Shown: positions 36,201-47,633, counted from the first letter of the stretch. The stretch is 64,000 nucleotides of DNA from Typhlomys cinereus (GCA_023101885.1 JALPQD010000231.1:2070042-2134041); one strand, 5' to 3'. Notes: generated from the sequence alone by a model not told the origin. Translations and numbers: made by a program.

Positions 36201-37547
36201 TTTTAAAACACGGGCATGTGGCCATTCTGATCCCTTTTTGTTTTGGTTCTTGGCTGCACATCGGGCACGAGCTTAGATGCAGAGAGCTAAGAGACGAGAC
36301 AGTCGTGAGGCCCCTCACCCCCCCGGGTGCTGCTGGGGGCCACAGGGCCTGGAAGTCACGGCCAGAGCGCACCGGGCTCACCAAGGGACACTTCTACCCC
36401 TCCAAGTGCGAAGCTTAGCGCTCCAGCCAGCCTGAGCCACGGACTGAGTTCAAGGTCATCCTGGACCATGTGGTCAAGATCCTGCTTCAGACCACAAAAC
36501 AGCAAGAAGTAGTTACTGTAAGGCACTTTCCTAGGTGAGACACATGGTGACCAGGCACCTTGTGACAGCAGTGCTCCCAGGTGCTTCGCTTGTAGACGTG
36601 CCTGCTCCTCACGGAGCTGGTTGCTTACTGCAGAGGAAATAGGTGGCACCTCTGACCACAGGAAATTTTGTATTAACAATCCTTCGTCTTTCCCAGTAGC
36701 AAGACTTTTCAGACTAAGCAAAGGAAAACGTGATTAATGATCCTTGTCTCTTGCATTCTCATGATTGGCCTAATAAAACATTAATATACTTTACACAATA
36801 GCATCCAAAGTATAAATACTGGTTTTAGCCAACTATGCCCAGCAAGCAAAGCAGAACTTTAAGTTACATGTATTTAGTCGGGATCCAGGTAGTGAAACGG
36901 GCTAAACTGAGACCTGAGCATCTTCGGGTCCACATTTCCGTTCTCCTAAGTAGTTCTAGGATCCTGGTTATGTGTCCTGAGAGTCTGCGCGTCCTAATGA
37001 CGCACGGAGTGACTTGCTCATTCTTTCGTTACCTCGCTCGTTTAGCACTTGCTGGGCCTCCAAAGGGCCAGTCAACAGAGATGAAAGATGGAGTCCTTGG
37101 CCTGTGGTGGAATGCGGCAAATAATCCAACGGCAGCCCCGGTGGTAACGGCTCCGCTGGGACCTGGCTCAGGGCACTGTAGGGGTCTGAGAAGTGCCACG
37201 TAAGTCTCGCTGGAAGCCGCTGTTCCTGCAAGATTAGCGGGTGTTTCCCAGTAAAAAGCCAGCACAATAACAATGTTTTAGTTGCAAACAAAAGCCAATT
37301 TTGGAGAACCGAAAGAAACGGAAACATTTGGACAGCAAGTTGATGCGGCAGGTAAAGGTGCCCGAGTGCCCCGTGGGTAAAGGTGCCCGAGTGCCCTGTG
37401 GGTAAAGGTGCCCGAGTGCCCTGTGGGTAAAGGTGCCCGAGTGCCCTGTGGGTAAAGGTGCCCGAGTGCAAACCTAGTGACTTGTTGGGTTCAGTTCCCA
37501 GAGCTCATGTTATGTAAAAAAGCCGATTTCTTCCCATAAACCACATC

Positions 37548-37590
<43 letters not shown>

Positions 37591-40500
37591 AAAATAAAAT
37601 ATCAGCAAAGGACTTGGAGTATCTACTGGAAGATTTGAGATTCCCAGAGCACCCTCCCTTCCTGGGCCACTTCCTGGGCAGGAACTCCGAAACATATACC
37701 CGAGGAATCATTGAACCTGCTAGATCATCCCCAGATCTTCACTGGGCCCTAAAATGCCAGAACTTCGTCAGTGAAAGGAAGACGTTACAGTGCAGAGTAG
37801 CATTTAGAAGTCAAGAGGGCGGCGCGTCCTGTTCTGCCGCCAGCACCACACGCCTGCGTGCACACGGGCACCTCTGTGTCCCTTATCCATTCACACTGCG
37901 CTGCCATCGCAGTCTGCGCACATACTTCTAATACACACCCAAAGCTGAACTCAAACTGTTTCTTATGGATTGCTCATGCCACAGTGAGCTCTTTCACTGT
38001 ATTTGCTCGTGTGTGCACACATGCGTATGTATTCCGACCACTTCAATTCTGAGACAAACCTAGCTCATCTTAGGAGAATCTGCCAAATAAGCTCTTTTGT
38101 TAAGACCTCCTTGGTGTCTGGAAGCTTTCCTTCTCAGGGTCCTATGTTCCCACATCCCTTATGCACTGTCATTTTGGAAAAATGTGTACGTTTTTAAACT
38201 TTTGTGTTTCTTCAAAATAAACAAAGATGAGGGGTGGAAATTTGAGCTCTAATACTTCTTTTTGTATTTTTTATCCACTACTGTATCTTTGAATGGCTGG
38301 GACAATCTAGTGCCATAGAGGGCTCTCAGATACCTCTTAATTAAATTTGCTTTCAATCCCAAGAAGATTTTTTGTGATGTGTGTGTGGTGTGTACTTGTC
38401 TAAACTTTTATTGGCAGTGTAATTAATTTACTATGTTAACTCTTTTTTTTAATTCTTTTTTTTCTTTTTTTATTAATGCATTTTTATTATTATTTCAGCT
38501 CATACAAACTTAATAGGTACACCAGTTCCCTCCCTCCCTCCTCCTCCCCCCGAACCCCCTGCTCTCCCTCCCCTCACCCCTGCCGCCCCATCCCCCCGTG
38601 CCTCCCGCCCCAATTCCCAGAGTCCTTTCTTGTGCATGCCTGACTCTCCTTTGGGCCCTCCTCTCCAATGACGTACAAGGACCCAGTGGCATTTCCCTGA
38701 ACCCTTTCCTGTGTTCCCCTTAAGCATAGGAACACTACTGTGGCTGTCAATCCCTTGCCTCCAAGGATCTTGGTGCCTTTAGCAGATGCTAGACTTTGTG
38801 AGGTCAATAGTGTGTTGGACATCGCGCCGGGCATGCAATATCCAATTATGATTGCTTCGGCCCTAACTTGTGTGGAGTATCTTGCAAATCATTGCTCCTC
38901 CCATCCTTTTGCTCTTACACTCTTACTGCCCCCTCTTCTGCAAATGTCCCTGAGCTTCAGGATGGGGAGAGATTAGTCTGGCCTAGTTCTAGGTGGTTGA
39001 TATAGAGTCTCTGAAGTTCTGGATTGTGGTTCATTGATTTTCTTTTGCAGTTTTGTTGCTCCTGTAATGCCCTTCACTCCATCGTGATGGGTACTGTATG
39101 TCACCCCGTGGTCAGAGACAGAAAGCTGTTAAACTGGAGTCTTATTATAAGAGCACATTCAAGGGTAGATGTAATACTTATACCCAAAAGTGGAATTGCA
39201 GGGTCATATGGCATTAGGCAAGGGGAGGAGTCAATCACCCATTTGCAAAATAGTTACTTTTTAATCTGCCAGACTATATGCCCTCCCCTTCTGGTGAGTT
39301 CATACCCCCTTAGTTGTAAATGATCAGGAACGAATTGTGAACTTAACTAGGTGTCACATTACTTTCTTGCAGTCCTTGATGGAGGCCTATTTTCTCTACT
39401 GTAACATGGTCACTTCTCTCCTTGTTTCTGGTGTGGCCCTCCAACCCCATCCCTCCTGTTCATAATCCTTGCAATTACTGTAGGTAATACATAGATTTAC
39501 CTATGAGTGTCTCAAGATGGGCTGGGTGGGTTTGGTATTAGGAGCCACCTATTAGGGAGTACATATGGCGCTTAATTTTCTGGGTCTGGGATACTTCACT
39601 TAATATAATTGTTTCTAATGGCATCCATTTCCTGGCAAATTCCAGTAATTCATCATTTTTGATGGCTGAGTAGTACTCCATTATATAGATGTACCACAGT
39701 TTCCTTATCCACTCGTCAACTGTTGGACATTTGGGTTGATTCCATGTCTTTGCTATTGTAAACAGTGCTGCTATGAACATGGTCGTGCTTGTGCTATCGA
39801 GGTGAACCTCTGCTGTATGGGGGGTTATACCCAAAAGTGGAATCGCAGGGTCATATGGCATTTCAATCTTTAATTTCTTTAAGAATCTCCAGACGGCTCG
39901 CCAGAGTAGCTGTATGAGCCTGCACTCCCACCAGCAATGTAGGAGAGTTCCCCTCTCTCCACATCCTCTCCATCATTTGTTGTTCTTTGTGTTGTGGATT
40001 TTTGCCATCCTGACCGGGGTGAGATGATATCTCAGGGAAGTTTTGATTTGCATTTCCCTTATGGCTAAAGAAGTGGAGCATTTTTTAAGATATTTGTTAG
40101 ACATTTTAATTTCATCCCTGGTAAAATTTCTTTTAAGTTCCAGGGCCCATTTTTCAATTGGGCCATTGGTTTCCTTGATGTTTAGTTTTCTAAGTTCTTT
40201 GTGCACTCTGGACAGTAGAGCTCTATCAGCTATGTGGTTAGTGAAGATTTTCTCCCATTCTGTGGGTTGCCTTTGAGCTCGTGTTACAATCTCTTTATCT
40301 GAACAGAAGCTCTTTAATTTCACAAGATCCCAACTGTTGAGAGTTGGTAGCAGTGACTGTGCCATTGGATGTCTGTTTAGAAAATGTTGGCCTAGTCCAA
40401 TCAGCTCGAGGGAGTTCCCTATCCTTTCAACTATGGTTTTTATAGTCTCTGGCCTGATATCAAGGTCCTTGATCCATTTGGAATTAAGTCTTGTACATGG

Positions 40501-43500
40501 TGACAAGTACTGGGTCCAGCTTTAATCTTCTGCATGTGGAGATCCAGTTTTGCCAGCACCATTTGTTGAAGATGCTGTTCTTTTTCCATTGGATTCTTTG
40601 GGCCCCTTTGTCAAAGACCAAATGGCTGTAACTTTGTGGGCTTATATCTGGGTCTTCAATCCTTATCCATTGATCTGTGTGTCTATTTTGGAGCCAGTAC
40701 CAGGCTGTCTTTATAACTATGGATTTGTAGTATAGACTAAGGTTCGGTATGGTAATACCTCCAGCTGTGTTTTTGTTACTCAGGATTGTCTTTGCTATCC
40801 TGGGTCTTTTGTGCCTCCATATGAATTTTGAGATTGTTTGGTCAACTTCTTTAAAGAATTGCTTTGGGATTTTAATTGGTATAGCATTGAATTTGTATAT
40901 TGCCTTTGGTAGGATGGTCATTTTTACGATGTTGATTCTGCCAATCCAGGAACATGGGAGGTCTTTCCACCTTCTGGTGTCTTCTGCAATTTCTTTCTTT
41001 AGGGTTTTAAAGTTTTCATTGTAAAGGTCTTTTACCTCCTTGGTTAGGTTTATACCAAGGTATTTCATTTTTTTAGGGGCTATAGTGAATGGGATGGTTT
41101 CTCTCAAGGCTTTTTCACTTCTTTCATTCTGGGCATATAGGAAGGCCTCTGATTTTTGCACATTTATTTTGTATCTTGCCACCCTGCTAAACTTCTCAAT
41201 TAGTTCCAGAAGCTTCCTGGTGGAGTTTTTGGGATCCCTCAGGTATAAGATCATGTCATCTGCAAATAGGGATAGCTTGACTTCTTCTTTGCCGATTTGA
41301 ATCCCTTTTATGTCCCTTTCTTGTCTTATGGCTTCAGCTAAGACTTCAAGTACAATATTGAATAGAAGTGGTGAGAGTGGACAGCCTTGTCTAGTTCCTG
41401 ATCGAAGTGGGAATGCTTCCAATTGTTCCCCATTGAGCATAATCCTTGCTGTGGGCTTGTTGTATATAGCTTTTATTATATTGATAAAGGTTCCTTCCAT
41501 TCCTACTGTCTCTAGCATTTTGATCATAAAAGGCTATTGGATCTTGTCAAAAGCTTTTTCTGTATCTATGGAGATTATCATGTGGTCTTGGACTTTGGAC
41601 TGGTTTACATGATGAATTACATTTATTGATTTGCGTATGTTGAACCAACCTTGTGTGCCGGGGATGAAGCCTACTTGGTCCCCGTGAATAATCTTTTTAA
41701 TATGTTTTTGAATCCAATTTGCTAAAACTTTGTTGAGAATCTTTGTGTCTGTGTTCATCAGATAGATCGGCCTATAGTTTTCTTTTTTAAGTGAGTCTTT
41801 ATTAGGTTTTGGGATTAAAACGATACTAGCTTCATAGAAGGAATTTGGTAGTGTTCCTTCCTTTGCTATTTGATGGAACAGTTTAAGGAGTATTGGTATT
41901 ATTAACTCCTTAAATGTCTGGTAGAACTCTGTGCTGAATCCATCTGATCCAGGACATTTTTTGGTGGGAAGATTCGAGATTACTTCCTCAATTTCCTTAT
42001 ATGTTATAGGACTATTTAAATAATTCACAACTTCCTGATTCAATTTAGGCAAGTTGTGTTTACTTAGAAATTCATCCATCTCTTTTGTGTTGTCAAACTT
42101 CACAGAGTATAAGTTTTTGAAATATGATGTTATAATTCTCTGGATTTCTTGGGTATCAGTAGTGATAACTCCATGTTCATTTCTGATTTTGTTAATTTGG
42201 GTTTTCTCTCTCCTGCTTTTGGTTAATTTAGCTAGGGGTGTATCAATCTTATTGATTTTTTCAAAGAACCAGCTTTTTGAATGGTTGATTTTTTCTATCG
42301 TTTTCTTAGTCTCGATTTCAGATATTTCTCCCCTTATTTTGGTAATCTCCTCTCTTCTACTACTTTTGGGATCAGATTGCTCTAGTTTCTCTAAAGCTTT
42401 AAGCTGCATTGTTAAGTTGTTTATTTCTGATGCTTCCATTTTTTTGATGTAGGCATTAAGAGCTATGAACTTACCTCTTAGAACAGCTTTCATTGTGTCC
42501 CAGAGATTTTGGTAAGTTGTATTTTCGTTATCATTCACTTTCAGGAAATCTTGAATTTCCTTTTTAATTTCTTCCTGAATCCAGTTCTCATTCAGCATCA
42601 TATTGTTAAGTTTCCAGGAGTTAGTGTATTTTCTCTTGTTTGATGTGTTGTGGATGTCCAGCTTTAGGCCGTGGTGGTCTGATAGGGCACAGGTTAGAAT
42701 TTCAACTTTCTTGTATATGTGTAGATTCATTTTGTGGCCCAATATGTGATCTATTTTGGAGAAAGTTCTGTGTGCTGCTGAGAAAAATGTGATTCTTTGG
42801 TACGTGGGTGAAAAGTTCGATAGAGATCTGTAAGGTCCATTTCTTTCAGGGTTTGATTAAGTTCCAAAGTGTCTCTGTTAAGCTTTTGACCTGTTGATCT
42901 ATCCCATGTTGAGAGGGCGGTGTTGAAGTCCCCAAGAATTATCGTTTGGGGGTTGATTTCTTGCTTTAGACGCTGCAGGGTTTTCTTAATGAATGTGGAG
43001 GGGCCCATATTGGATGCATATATGTTCAGTATTGTGAAGTCTTCCTGGTGAATTGTACCTGTGACTAAAATGTAGTATCCATCCGTGTCTCTTATAATTT
43101 TCTTTGGTTTGAAATCCACTTTGTCTGATAGCATAATGGCTACCCCTGCCTGTTTTCTGCTTCCATTTGCTTGTAGAATTGTTGACCAGCCTTTTATTTT
43201 TAGAGCGTGCCTATCTTTTGTGGTGAGATGGGTTTCCTGCAGGCAGCAGATTGATGGATTGTGATTTTTAATCCAAGTTTGTAATCTGTGTCTCTTGATT
43301 GGTGAATTAATTCCATTAACATTTAGTGCTATAATGGAGAAACTATTTTTGATTCCAGACATTTATTATGCTTAGTAGTTTTTTTATAAGTATACTGCTT
43401 CGCTTTTAATGGTGTTATATTTTCCTTCTGTTCTCCTGGATATGCCTGTTTTTATTTCTTCACGCTTGAGTATCATTTCTAGCATTTTTTGAAGGCCTGG

Positions 43501-46233
43501 TTTGGTGGACACGTATCCCTTCAAGTTGTCTTTGTGCTGGAAAATTTTTCTTTCTCCCTCGATCATGACTGATAGTTTTGCAGGGTAAATCAGCCTGGGT
43601 TGACATTTTTGCTCATTCAATACTTGAAGTATGTCACTCCAAGCTCTTCTTGCTTTTACTGTTTTGACTGAGAAGTCATTTGTTATTTTAATAGGTTTAC
43701 CTTTAAAAGTGACTTGTTTTTTCTCCCTTGAAGCTCTCAGCAAAAAGCTCTCAGCACCAGTTCTTTATCTTGAATGTGGAGTGTTTTGACTATTATTTGC
43801 CGTGGCGTGCTTCTGTTTTGGTCGTATCTGTTTGAGGTGCGGAATGCCTCTTGTATATGGATGGGCCTTTCTTTTTTTAGATGAGGAAAGTTTTCCTTGA
43901 TGATCGTTTGAAAAATTTCCTCAGGGGTGGTATTTTGAGATTCTTGCTCTGGTATTCCATGAATATGCATGTTAGGCTTCTTCAGGGTGTCCCATATCTC
44001 TTGGGTATTTCTCTCAAGTATCTTTTTGGCTTTAACAACCTCTTCCATTGAGCTGGTTAGTACTCCCACTTTATCTTCAAGGTCTGAAATTCTGTTTTCT
44101 GCTTGGTTAGTTCTGTTTATAAGACTCTCTGTGGAGTTCTGGGTTGAAGATAACTTGTCTTGTAGCTCAGTTTTAAACTGTTTGAGTCTGTTTTAACTGC
44201 TCTATGCCAGTTTTTGTTTCTTGCACTGTTTTTCTCAACTCCTCCAAATGTCTGTTGTGTTCCTCTTCAAAGTGATTGATTCGATTATTTAATTCCTCCC
44301 GGATTTCCTCTTTCATAGTATTGAACATGGTAATGATCATATTTTGAAAGTTGTTATCCTGGGTCAGGCTTTCTTGGCCTTTTTCCGTGGGTTTGTTCTG
44401 GTTGGAGTCTAACATTATGGGATTAATTTCTTCAGTGGGAAATTTGTTTACTTGAGTGTTGCTTCTCATGGATTTGCACTTTGACTTTGGCATTGTCGTT
44501 TTAACTCTTAAGATCTTTCAATTTCACTAAACTGAATTATTTGGCCTGGGGTTCTGGGGGTGGGTAGGGACAGAGCTTACTTAGGTCACGGGTGAGGCCC
44601 GGCTGAACCGCCCGTGTCCCGACCAGCGGAGCGGGGTGGGGAATGGGAGGATGGGGGCGTCGGTGTGGAGCTATTTAACCCGAGGGCAGCTGGGGCGGGG
44701 CCCGGGCACAGGGGGAGGTCCTCCTCGTCTCTCGGCCCCTTGCGCGGCTCCGGCTGCATGGCGGGAGTCGGAGCCGGGTCCCTTTGGGCTGACCTGAGGT
44801 TCTGTACTATGTTAACTCTTAAGAAGTTATTTGATTTGGCCTATCGAGAATTCAGGAAATTTACAGGATGAAATACACCATAAATGGTCATTGTTCAGAT
44901 ACAGTTAATTCAGAGATATTAAAATTGACATTACCTCCAGAAGATACTGAGTGGATATTGAAAAATGTGGAAAACGTGACTAAAACACGAATAGGTTTAA
45001 AGTGAGATTTAAAAGTCTAATCTGTATCCAAATGACATGTGATTAATGCTTGTGTTTAAAGAGTGCAGAACTATAAAGTAAAATCTGGCTAATCTGTGCT
45101 GACAGTTAATTATAACAGTACTTACGTGGCGGGGCCACAAGCAGAGGAGGAATTAGTTTAAATGTGAGGTTAATGAGTGCACTCTCTGTATCTGAAAACC
45201 TGCCATGTATGCTTATGAAATGAGGCAAGATATTTCCATAGACAGACAGGATGATATAAATAAGTTTAGTTTTTCCACAAATTCTCCTTTGACATGTAAC
45301 TGACAAACTTAGGAGGTATTTCCTTGCAATATTTTATCTCTGGTATTTAACATGGTAGGCTTTCTTGAAGCCATGTTTTCTTTGCAGAATCTAGATCTAA
45401 CTGCACAAGTGCATTTGGTGGCTTGAAGGCAGATTGTTTTGGAGAAAGGGTCTTGTGACTTGGGGCAGGAGTCAGGAAACTGGGGGGTGAATAGGGGAAG
45501 AGACAATGATATATTTGTGTGAATGTGTCAGTCATAATAAAACCCATTAGTTTGTGCACGAGCTACAAAGTTAATTTCCAAAACAAGTCCATTGTTGTTG
45601 TCTCCGAGAGATGCCAGTAGCTCCACTTGGGTGAGAGATGAGGAGAGGATGTAGACTGTGGGGTCACACACTGTCCAAACACTTGCAGTTGTGTTGGAAG
45701 AAAAGAACTGGAAATCAACCCCAGATTTCTGCCTTGAGCAGAGCAGCAGAAGCGATGAGTAAAGCTTGATTCGGCCTGGAGATGGATGAGTTTGATTGAC
45801 ACCATGTCACATTCCACGCAACAGTGTCAAGTAGACACACGATGAGTGAGCGCAGAGGTGAGAGTTAGAGAGACATTCTGCGGCGAGTCATCCACAGCCC
45901 GTGTCTGAAGTCAGGGACCAGGTTAGCCCCCAGGGACAGCAGGCCCAGGATGAGGATGGCTCACACCAGGGATTGGCCACCTACCTACCAGCAGAGCCAG
46001 GGGTGCCCAACGCCACGCTGCTATGCAGAGGAAAGACTGGCCCGGCTGGCAGCCTCCCAGCTCCATCTGAGCTCACCGATTCTGAAGGACCATGTGCTGT
46101 AAACAGAATTACCTGTGACATCTTTGATCCAGGGAATGGCACCACTCAACTTGTTAATGTTCAACCTGCCCTTACAACAGTTATTAACAAAGAATGAGTG
46201 ATGTCACTCAAATGTAGCCTAGCACAGGCAAGT

Positions 46234-46268
<35 letters not shown>

Positions 46269-47633
46269 TACACACTGCTAATGGTCATTTGGCTTCATAA
46301 TCCTCTGTCCCTGTCTTTCGTTCCCCCCCCCCCGCCTCCATCTAACGTTTTCATTTCTCTTCCTGTGTTTTAGCCCCACTTTCTTTCCCATGGGTCTGCC
46401 CACAGCTGTCCATGGACATTATTGAGTCCAGATAGAGACTCTCAGCTTTGGAAGGGCTCGTAATGACTCCTATCGAGAGCTTCGTTTATTGATGTTTCTG
46501 AAACAGGTGATCATTCCGGAAGTGAGTCTGTCTGGTTCACAGGGACACAGTGAAGTGTTCAGGGAACCATTACTGCTTCGGACAGAACCTAAACTGGCTG
46601 AGTAACTGATCTGTGTCTTGTTTCTCATTGTGTACCTGCTCCCATCACTGTTTCTTCTGGTCAGAGAGTAGGTCAGAGCTACAGCAGGCTCACTTAAGGA
46701 TCTACCAAGAAGTCACAACGGCGATTTTATCTTCATAAGCGCCAGAATGCGTCAGATGGGTCGACAGGTTCAGACTACAAAAATCTGACCCTGACAAGCC
46801 ACATCAAGTACTCGACTTTGATTACACTCAATTATGAAGAACTGAGAGCAAAATTTATTAGTGCTTGACACAGAGAACTATCTTTTTTAAACCAAGAAGC
46901 ATTAAATAATGCGTGTATTCTGAATTGTACTTCAAAAGCCAACTCATTTACGTGCTGGTACATACCCAATTTCAGTATTCTTAAAAAGAGACCACAGTGT
47001 TTTCCAAAGCGATGCCGGTGTTTAAAAGCGCGTTTCTACTGTTTCACTACCCTAAGCGATATGCAAGGCACAGAGCAGAACCACGGACAGCGCGTCCTTT
47101 CATGTGGACGGCAGGGAGCGACCCATCGAGTGGCTGATGAGGGAACTGACTCGCAAGCGACCAGCAGGACACGCGATCTTCAGCACGGGAACTTAGAACG
47201 AGAAGCCCTGGACCTAGACCCAATGTGCTTACCTCCAGATGAGCGCCAGGTTGCAGCTTCTGTCGTTCACGTAGTCCTTTGTCTTTTTGAGAAGCAGCTC
47301 CACGAAGTCGGGGTTGCCTTTTCTGGCAAAAACCCAGTACAGGATGGTATTCACACATATTTCAGTGAACTCAAGATTGAAATTGAGCTCGAAACGGTGG
47401 CCTGACTTTTCCACAAAGGCAATGTAGTCCGTGAGGAGTATGTCGAACCCTTCCAAGTCGACATACCTCAGAATTTTTGCCAATGTTCTGTAAATTCTGG
47501 GCTCATAACAGTGATATCCCCACTGACCCAAAAACTGCAAGGAGGGTCTCTTAACAATTTTGTCAATGAGATTGCAGAAAATATTGCCTCTTGGAAAGGA
47601 AGTCTTACGGCATAATTTGAAAGAGTTATTCAT
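33022..47633 (-). CDS. ASB17: ASB17, ankyrin repeat and SOCS box protein 17 (frameshifted in exon 2)
   Basis: ASB17 is a SOCS-box substrate receptor that recruits Elongin B/C and Cullin-5 to form an E3 ubiquitin ligase; expression is reported to be largely testicular. Three exons on the minus strand, 47633-47233, 35946-35666 and 33228-33022, have good splice sites. Their summed length is 889 nt, one more than the 888 needed for 295 codons plus stop, the size of human ASB17. The extra base is in exon 2, in the A run 35715-35717, after Cys210. With it, translation is shifted and would end at about 33148-33146, before the SOCS BC-box. Without it, the remaining 17 codons of exon 2 and all of exon 3 match the family. 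ANK-type GITPL (residues 147-151), BC-box L256/C260/I264 and a Cul5-box LPTP (281-284) are encoded. This may be a real loss of function, a polymorphism or an assembly error. Confidence 0.93.
33720..34013 (-). mobile_element. ASB17: tRNA-derived SINE, subtype A, in ASB17 intron 2
   Basis: A minus-strand copy with a diverged head near 34013 and a TG-type tail near 33750-33770. It is followed at 34020-34105 by a second B2-like head fragment. Confidence 0.75.
34020..34105 (-). mobile_element. B2-like SINE head fragment
   Basis: Plus-strand gtgaattctggcaactgaac, then ctgctgagccatctcattga, reads as a reversed B2-type tRNA-like head. Confidence 0.5.
34630..35510 (-). mobile_element. Old L1 3'-UTR remnant in ASB17 intron 2
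   Basis: C-rich pyrimidine tracts at 34700-34800 and 34860-34930 are followed by the block gctgagtgctaagtgccctt near 35452, which the other L1 3'-UTR remnants in the window share. It is on the minus strand. The duplicated start of the pyrimidine tract suggests a nested or internally repeated 3' end. Confidence 0.6.
35666..35946 (-). pseudogene. ASB17: ASB17 coding exon 2 with a 1-bp frameshift
   Basis: The exon is 281 bp, with acceptor cccccag and donor gtgagc. It reads [20 protein letters not shown] and on through [20 protein letters not shown] to EDAKAC, then shifts. Deleting one base at 35715-35717 restores [17 protein letters not shown], the expected exon end in phase 0. The rest of the exon looks constrained, so the lesion is either very recent or artefactual. 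Confidence 0.92.
37345..37605 (+). mobile_element. B2-like SINE with amplified head and (CT)n stretch
   Basis: A tRNA-like region (gggttcagttcccagagctc at about 37488) precedes a (CT)n tract and an A-rich end. Its 5' part is a 25-bp tandem array (37351-37470). Confidence 0.55.
37351..37470. repeat. 25-bp tandem array, 4.8 copies
   Basis: The unit ggtaaaggtgcccgagtgcc plus a five-base spacer is repeated at 37351, 37376, 37401, 37426 and 37451. The sequence corresponds to the region just after the A box of a B2-like SINE. Confidence 0.93.
38429..38444. repeat. L1 target-site duplication, 3' side copy
   Basis: The sequence tactatgttaactctt abuts the element's A-rich tail (poly-T on the plus strand). 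It matches 44805-44820 exactly over 16 bp. Confidence 0.93.
38476..39537 (-). other. L1 3' UTR of the full-length element
   Basis: About 1.06 kb of noncoding L1 sequence runs from the ORF2 stop to the A-rich tail. Near its end lies a G-rich polypurine tract on the minus strand (about 38520-38600), typical of mammalian L1 3' UTRs and able in principle to form G-quadruplexes. The stretch 39178-39215 repeats part of the ORF2 coding sequence. Confidence 0.85.
39538..43362 (-). pseudogene. L1 ORF2p, endonuclease and reverse transcriptase (disabled)
   Basis: This is the L1 replication enzyme: an APE-type endonuclease that nicks the target and a reverse transcriptase that copies L1 RNA there. The endonuclease shows [10 protein letters not shown], a QETH catalytic Glu, GDFN and SDHH. 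The RT shows [15 protein letters not shown], and the FADD catalytic site at [11 protein letters not shown]. The C-terminus has the Cys/His knuckle [15 protein letters not shown]. Overall length is 1275 codons, the normal size. Four lesions are seen: a 1-bp loss in the A run 42783-42787, TAG at 41534-41536, a 1-bp gain near 40510, and TGA at 39973-39975, which replaces the first Cys of the knuckle. Confidence 0.94.
43384..44493 (-). pseudogene. L1 ORF1p, RNA-binding chaperone (two frameshifts)
   Basis: L1 ORF1 encodes the trimeric nucleic-acid chaperone of the L1 ribonucleoprotein. The frame begins [14 protein letters not shown] at 44493. It has a Gln/Glu/Lys-rich coiled-coil segment, an RRM-like part ([11 protein letters not shown]) and a C-terminal domain with [12 protein letters not shown]. 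It is split into three frames. A +1 shift lies around 44171-44195, and a 14-bp tandem duplication (agctctcag at 43732 and again at 43746) shifts it again. The intact length would be about 364 residues. Confidence 0.9.
44494..44804 (-). promoter_or_regulatory. L1 5' UTR / internal promoter
   Basis: A GC- and CpG-rich stretch of about 310 bp (densest at 44570-44770) lies between the element's 5' end and the ORF1 start. L1 elements are transcribed by RNA polymerase II from an internal promoter in the 5' UTR. No tandem monomers of the mouse type are seen, only a single short unit. Promoter activity is inferred from position and composition. Confidence 0.7.
44805..44820. repeat. L1 target-site duplication, 5' side copy
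   Basis: This is an exact 16-bp match to 38429-38444. It marks the 5' end of the full-length L1 at 44804. Confidence 0.93.
44821..47232 (-). other. ASB17: ASB17 intron 1, 5' part
   Basis: Unique sequence between the L1 insertion and exon 1, with a (CT)n run at 46233. A plus-strand open frame of 98 codons at 45901-46197 is not recognised and has no supporting splice or promoter evidence. Confidence 0.5.
46233..46268. repeat. (CT)n(CA)n microsatellite in ASB17 intron 1
   Basis: About 14 CT units followed by a short CA run. Confidence 0.9.
47233..47633 (-). CDS. ASB17: ASB17 coding exon 1
   Basis: The exon has 401 coding bases starting at ATG 47633-47631, with donor gtaagc. It reads [20 protein letters not shown] and continues through [20 protein letters not shown] to NLALIW, plus two bases of an Arg codon. 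It is fully open and matches mammalian ASB17 from its first residue, which supports the chosen start. Confidence 0.95.

Larger units (their letters stand above)
38445..44804 (-). mobile_element. Full-length L1 (LINE-1) retrotransposon in ASB17 intron 1
   Basis: This is a 6.36-kb element on the minus strand. It has a GC-rich 5' UTR (44494-44804), ORF1 (44493-43384), a short spacer, ORF2 (43362-39538), a 3' UTR with a G-rich polypurine tract, and an A-rich tail (poly-T on the plus strand at about 38441-38475). It is bounded by a perfect 16-bp target-site duplication, tactatgttaactctt. The intact repeats and complete length point to a fairly recent insertion. Both reading frames are nevertheless broken, so this copy cannot now move by itself. 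It lies in the same orientation as ASB17. Confidence 0.96.
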
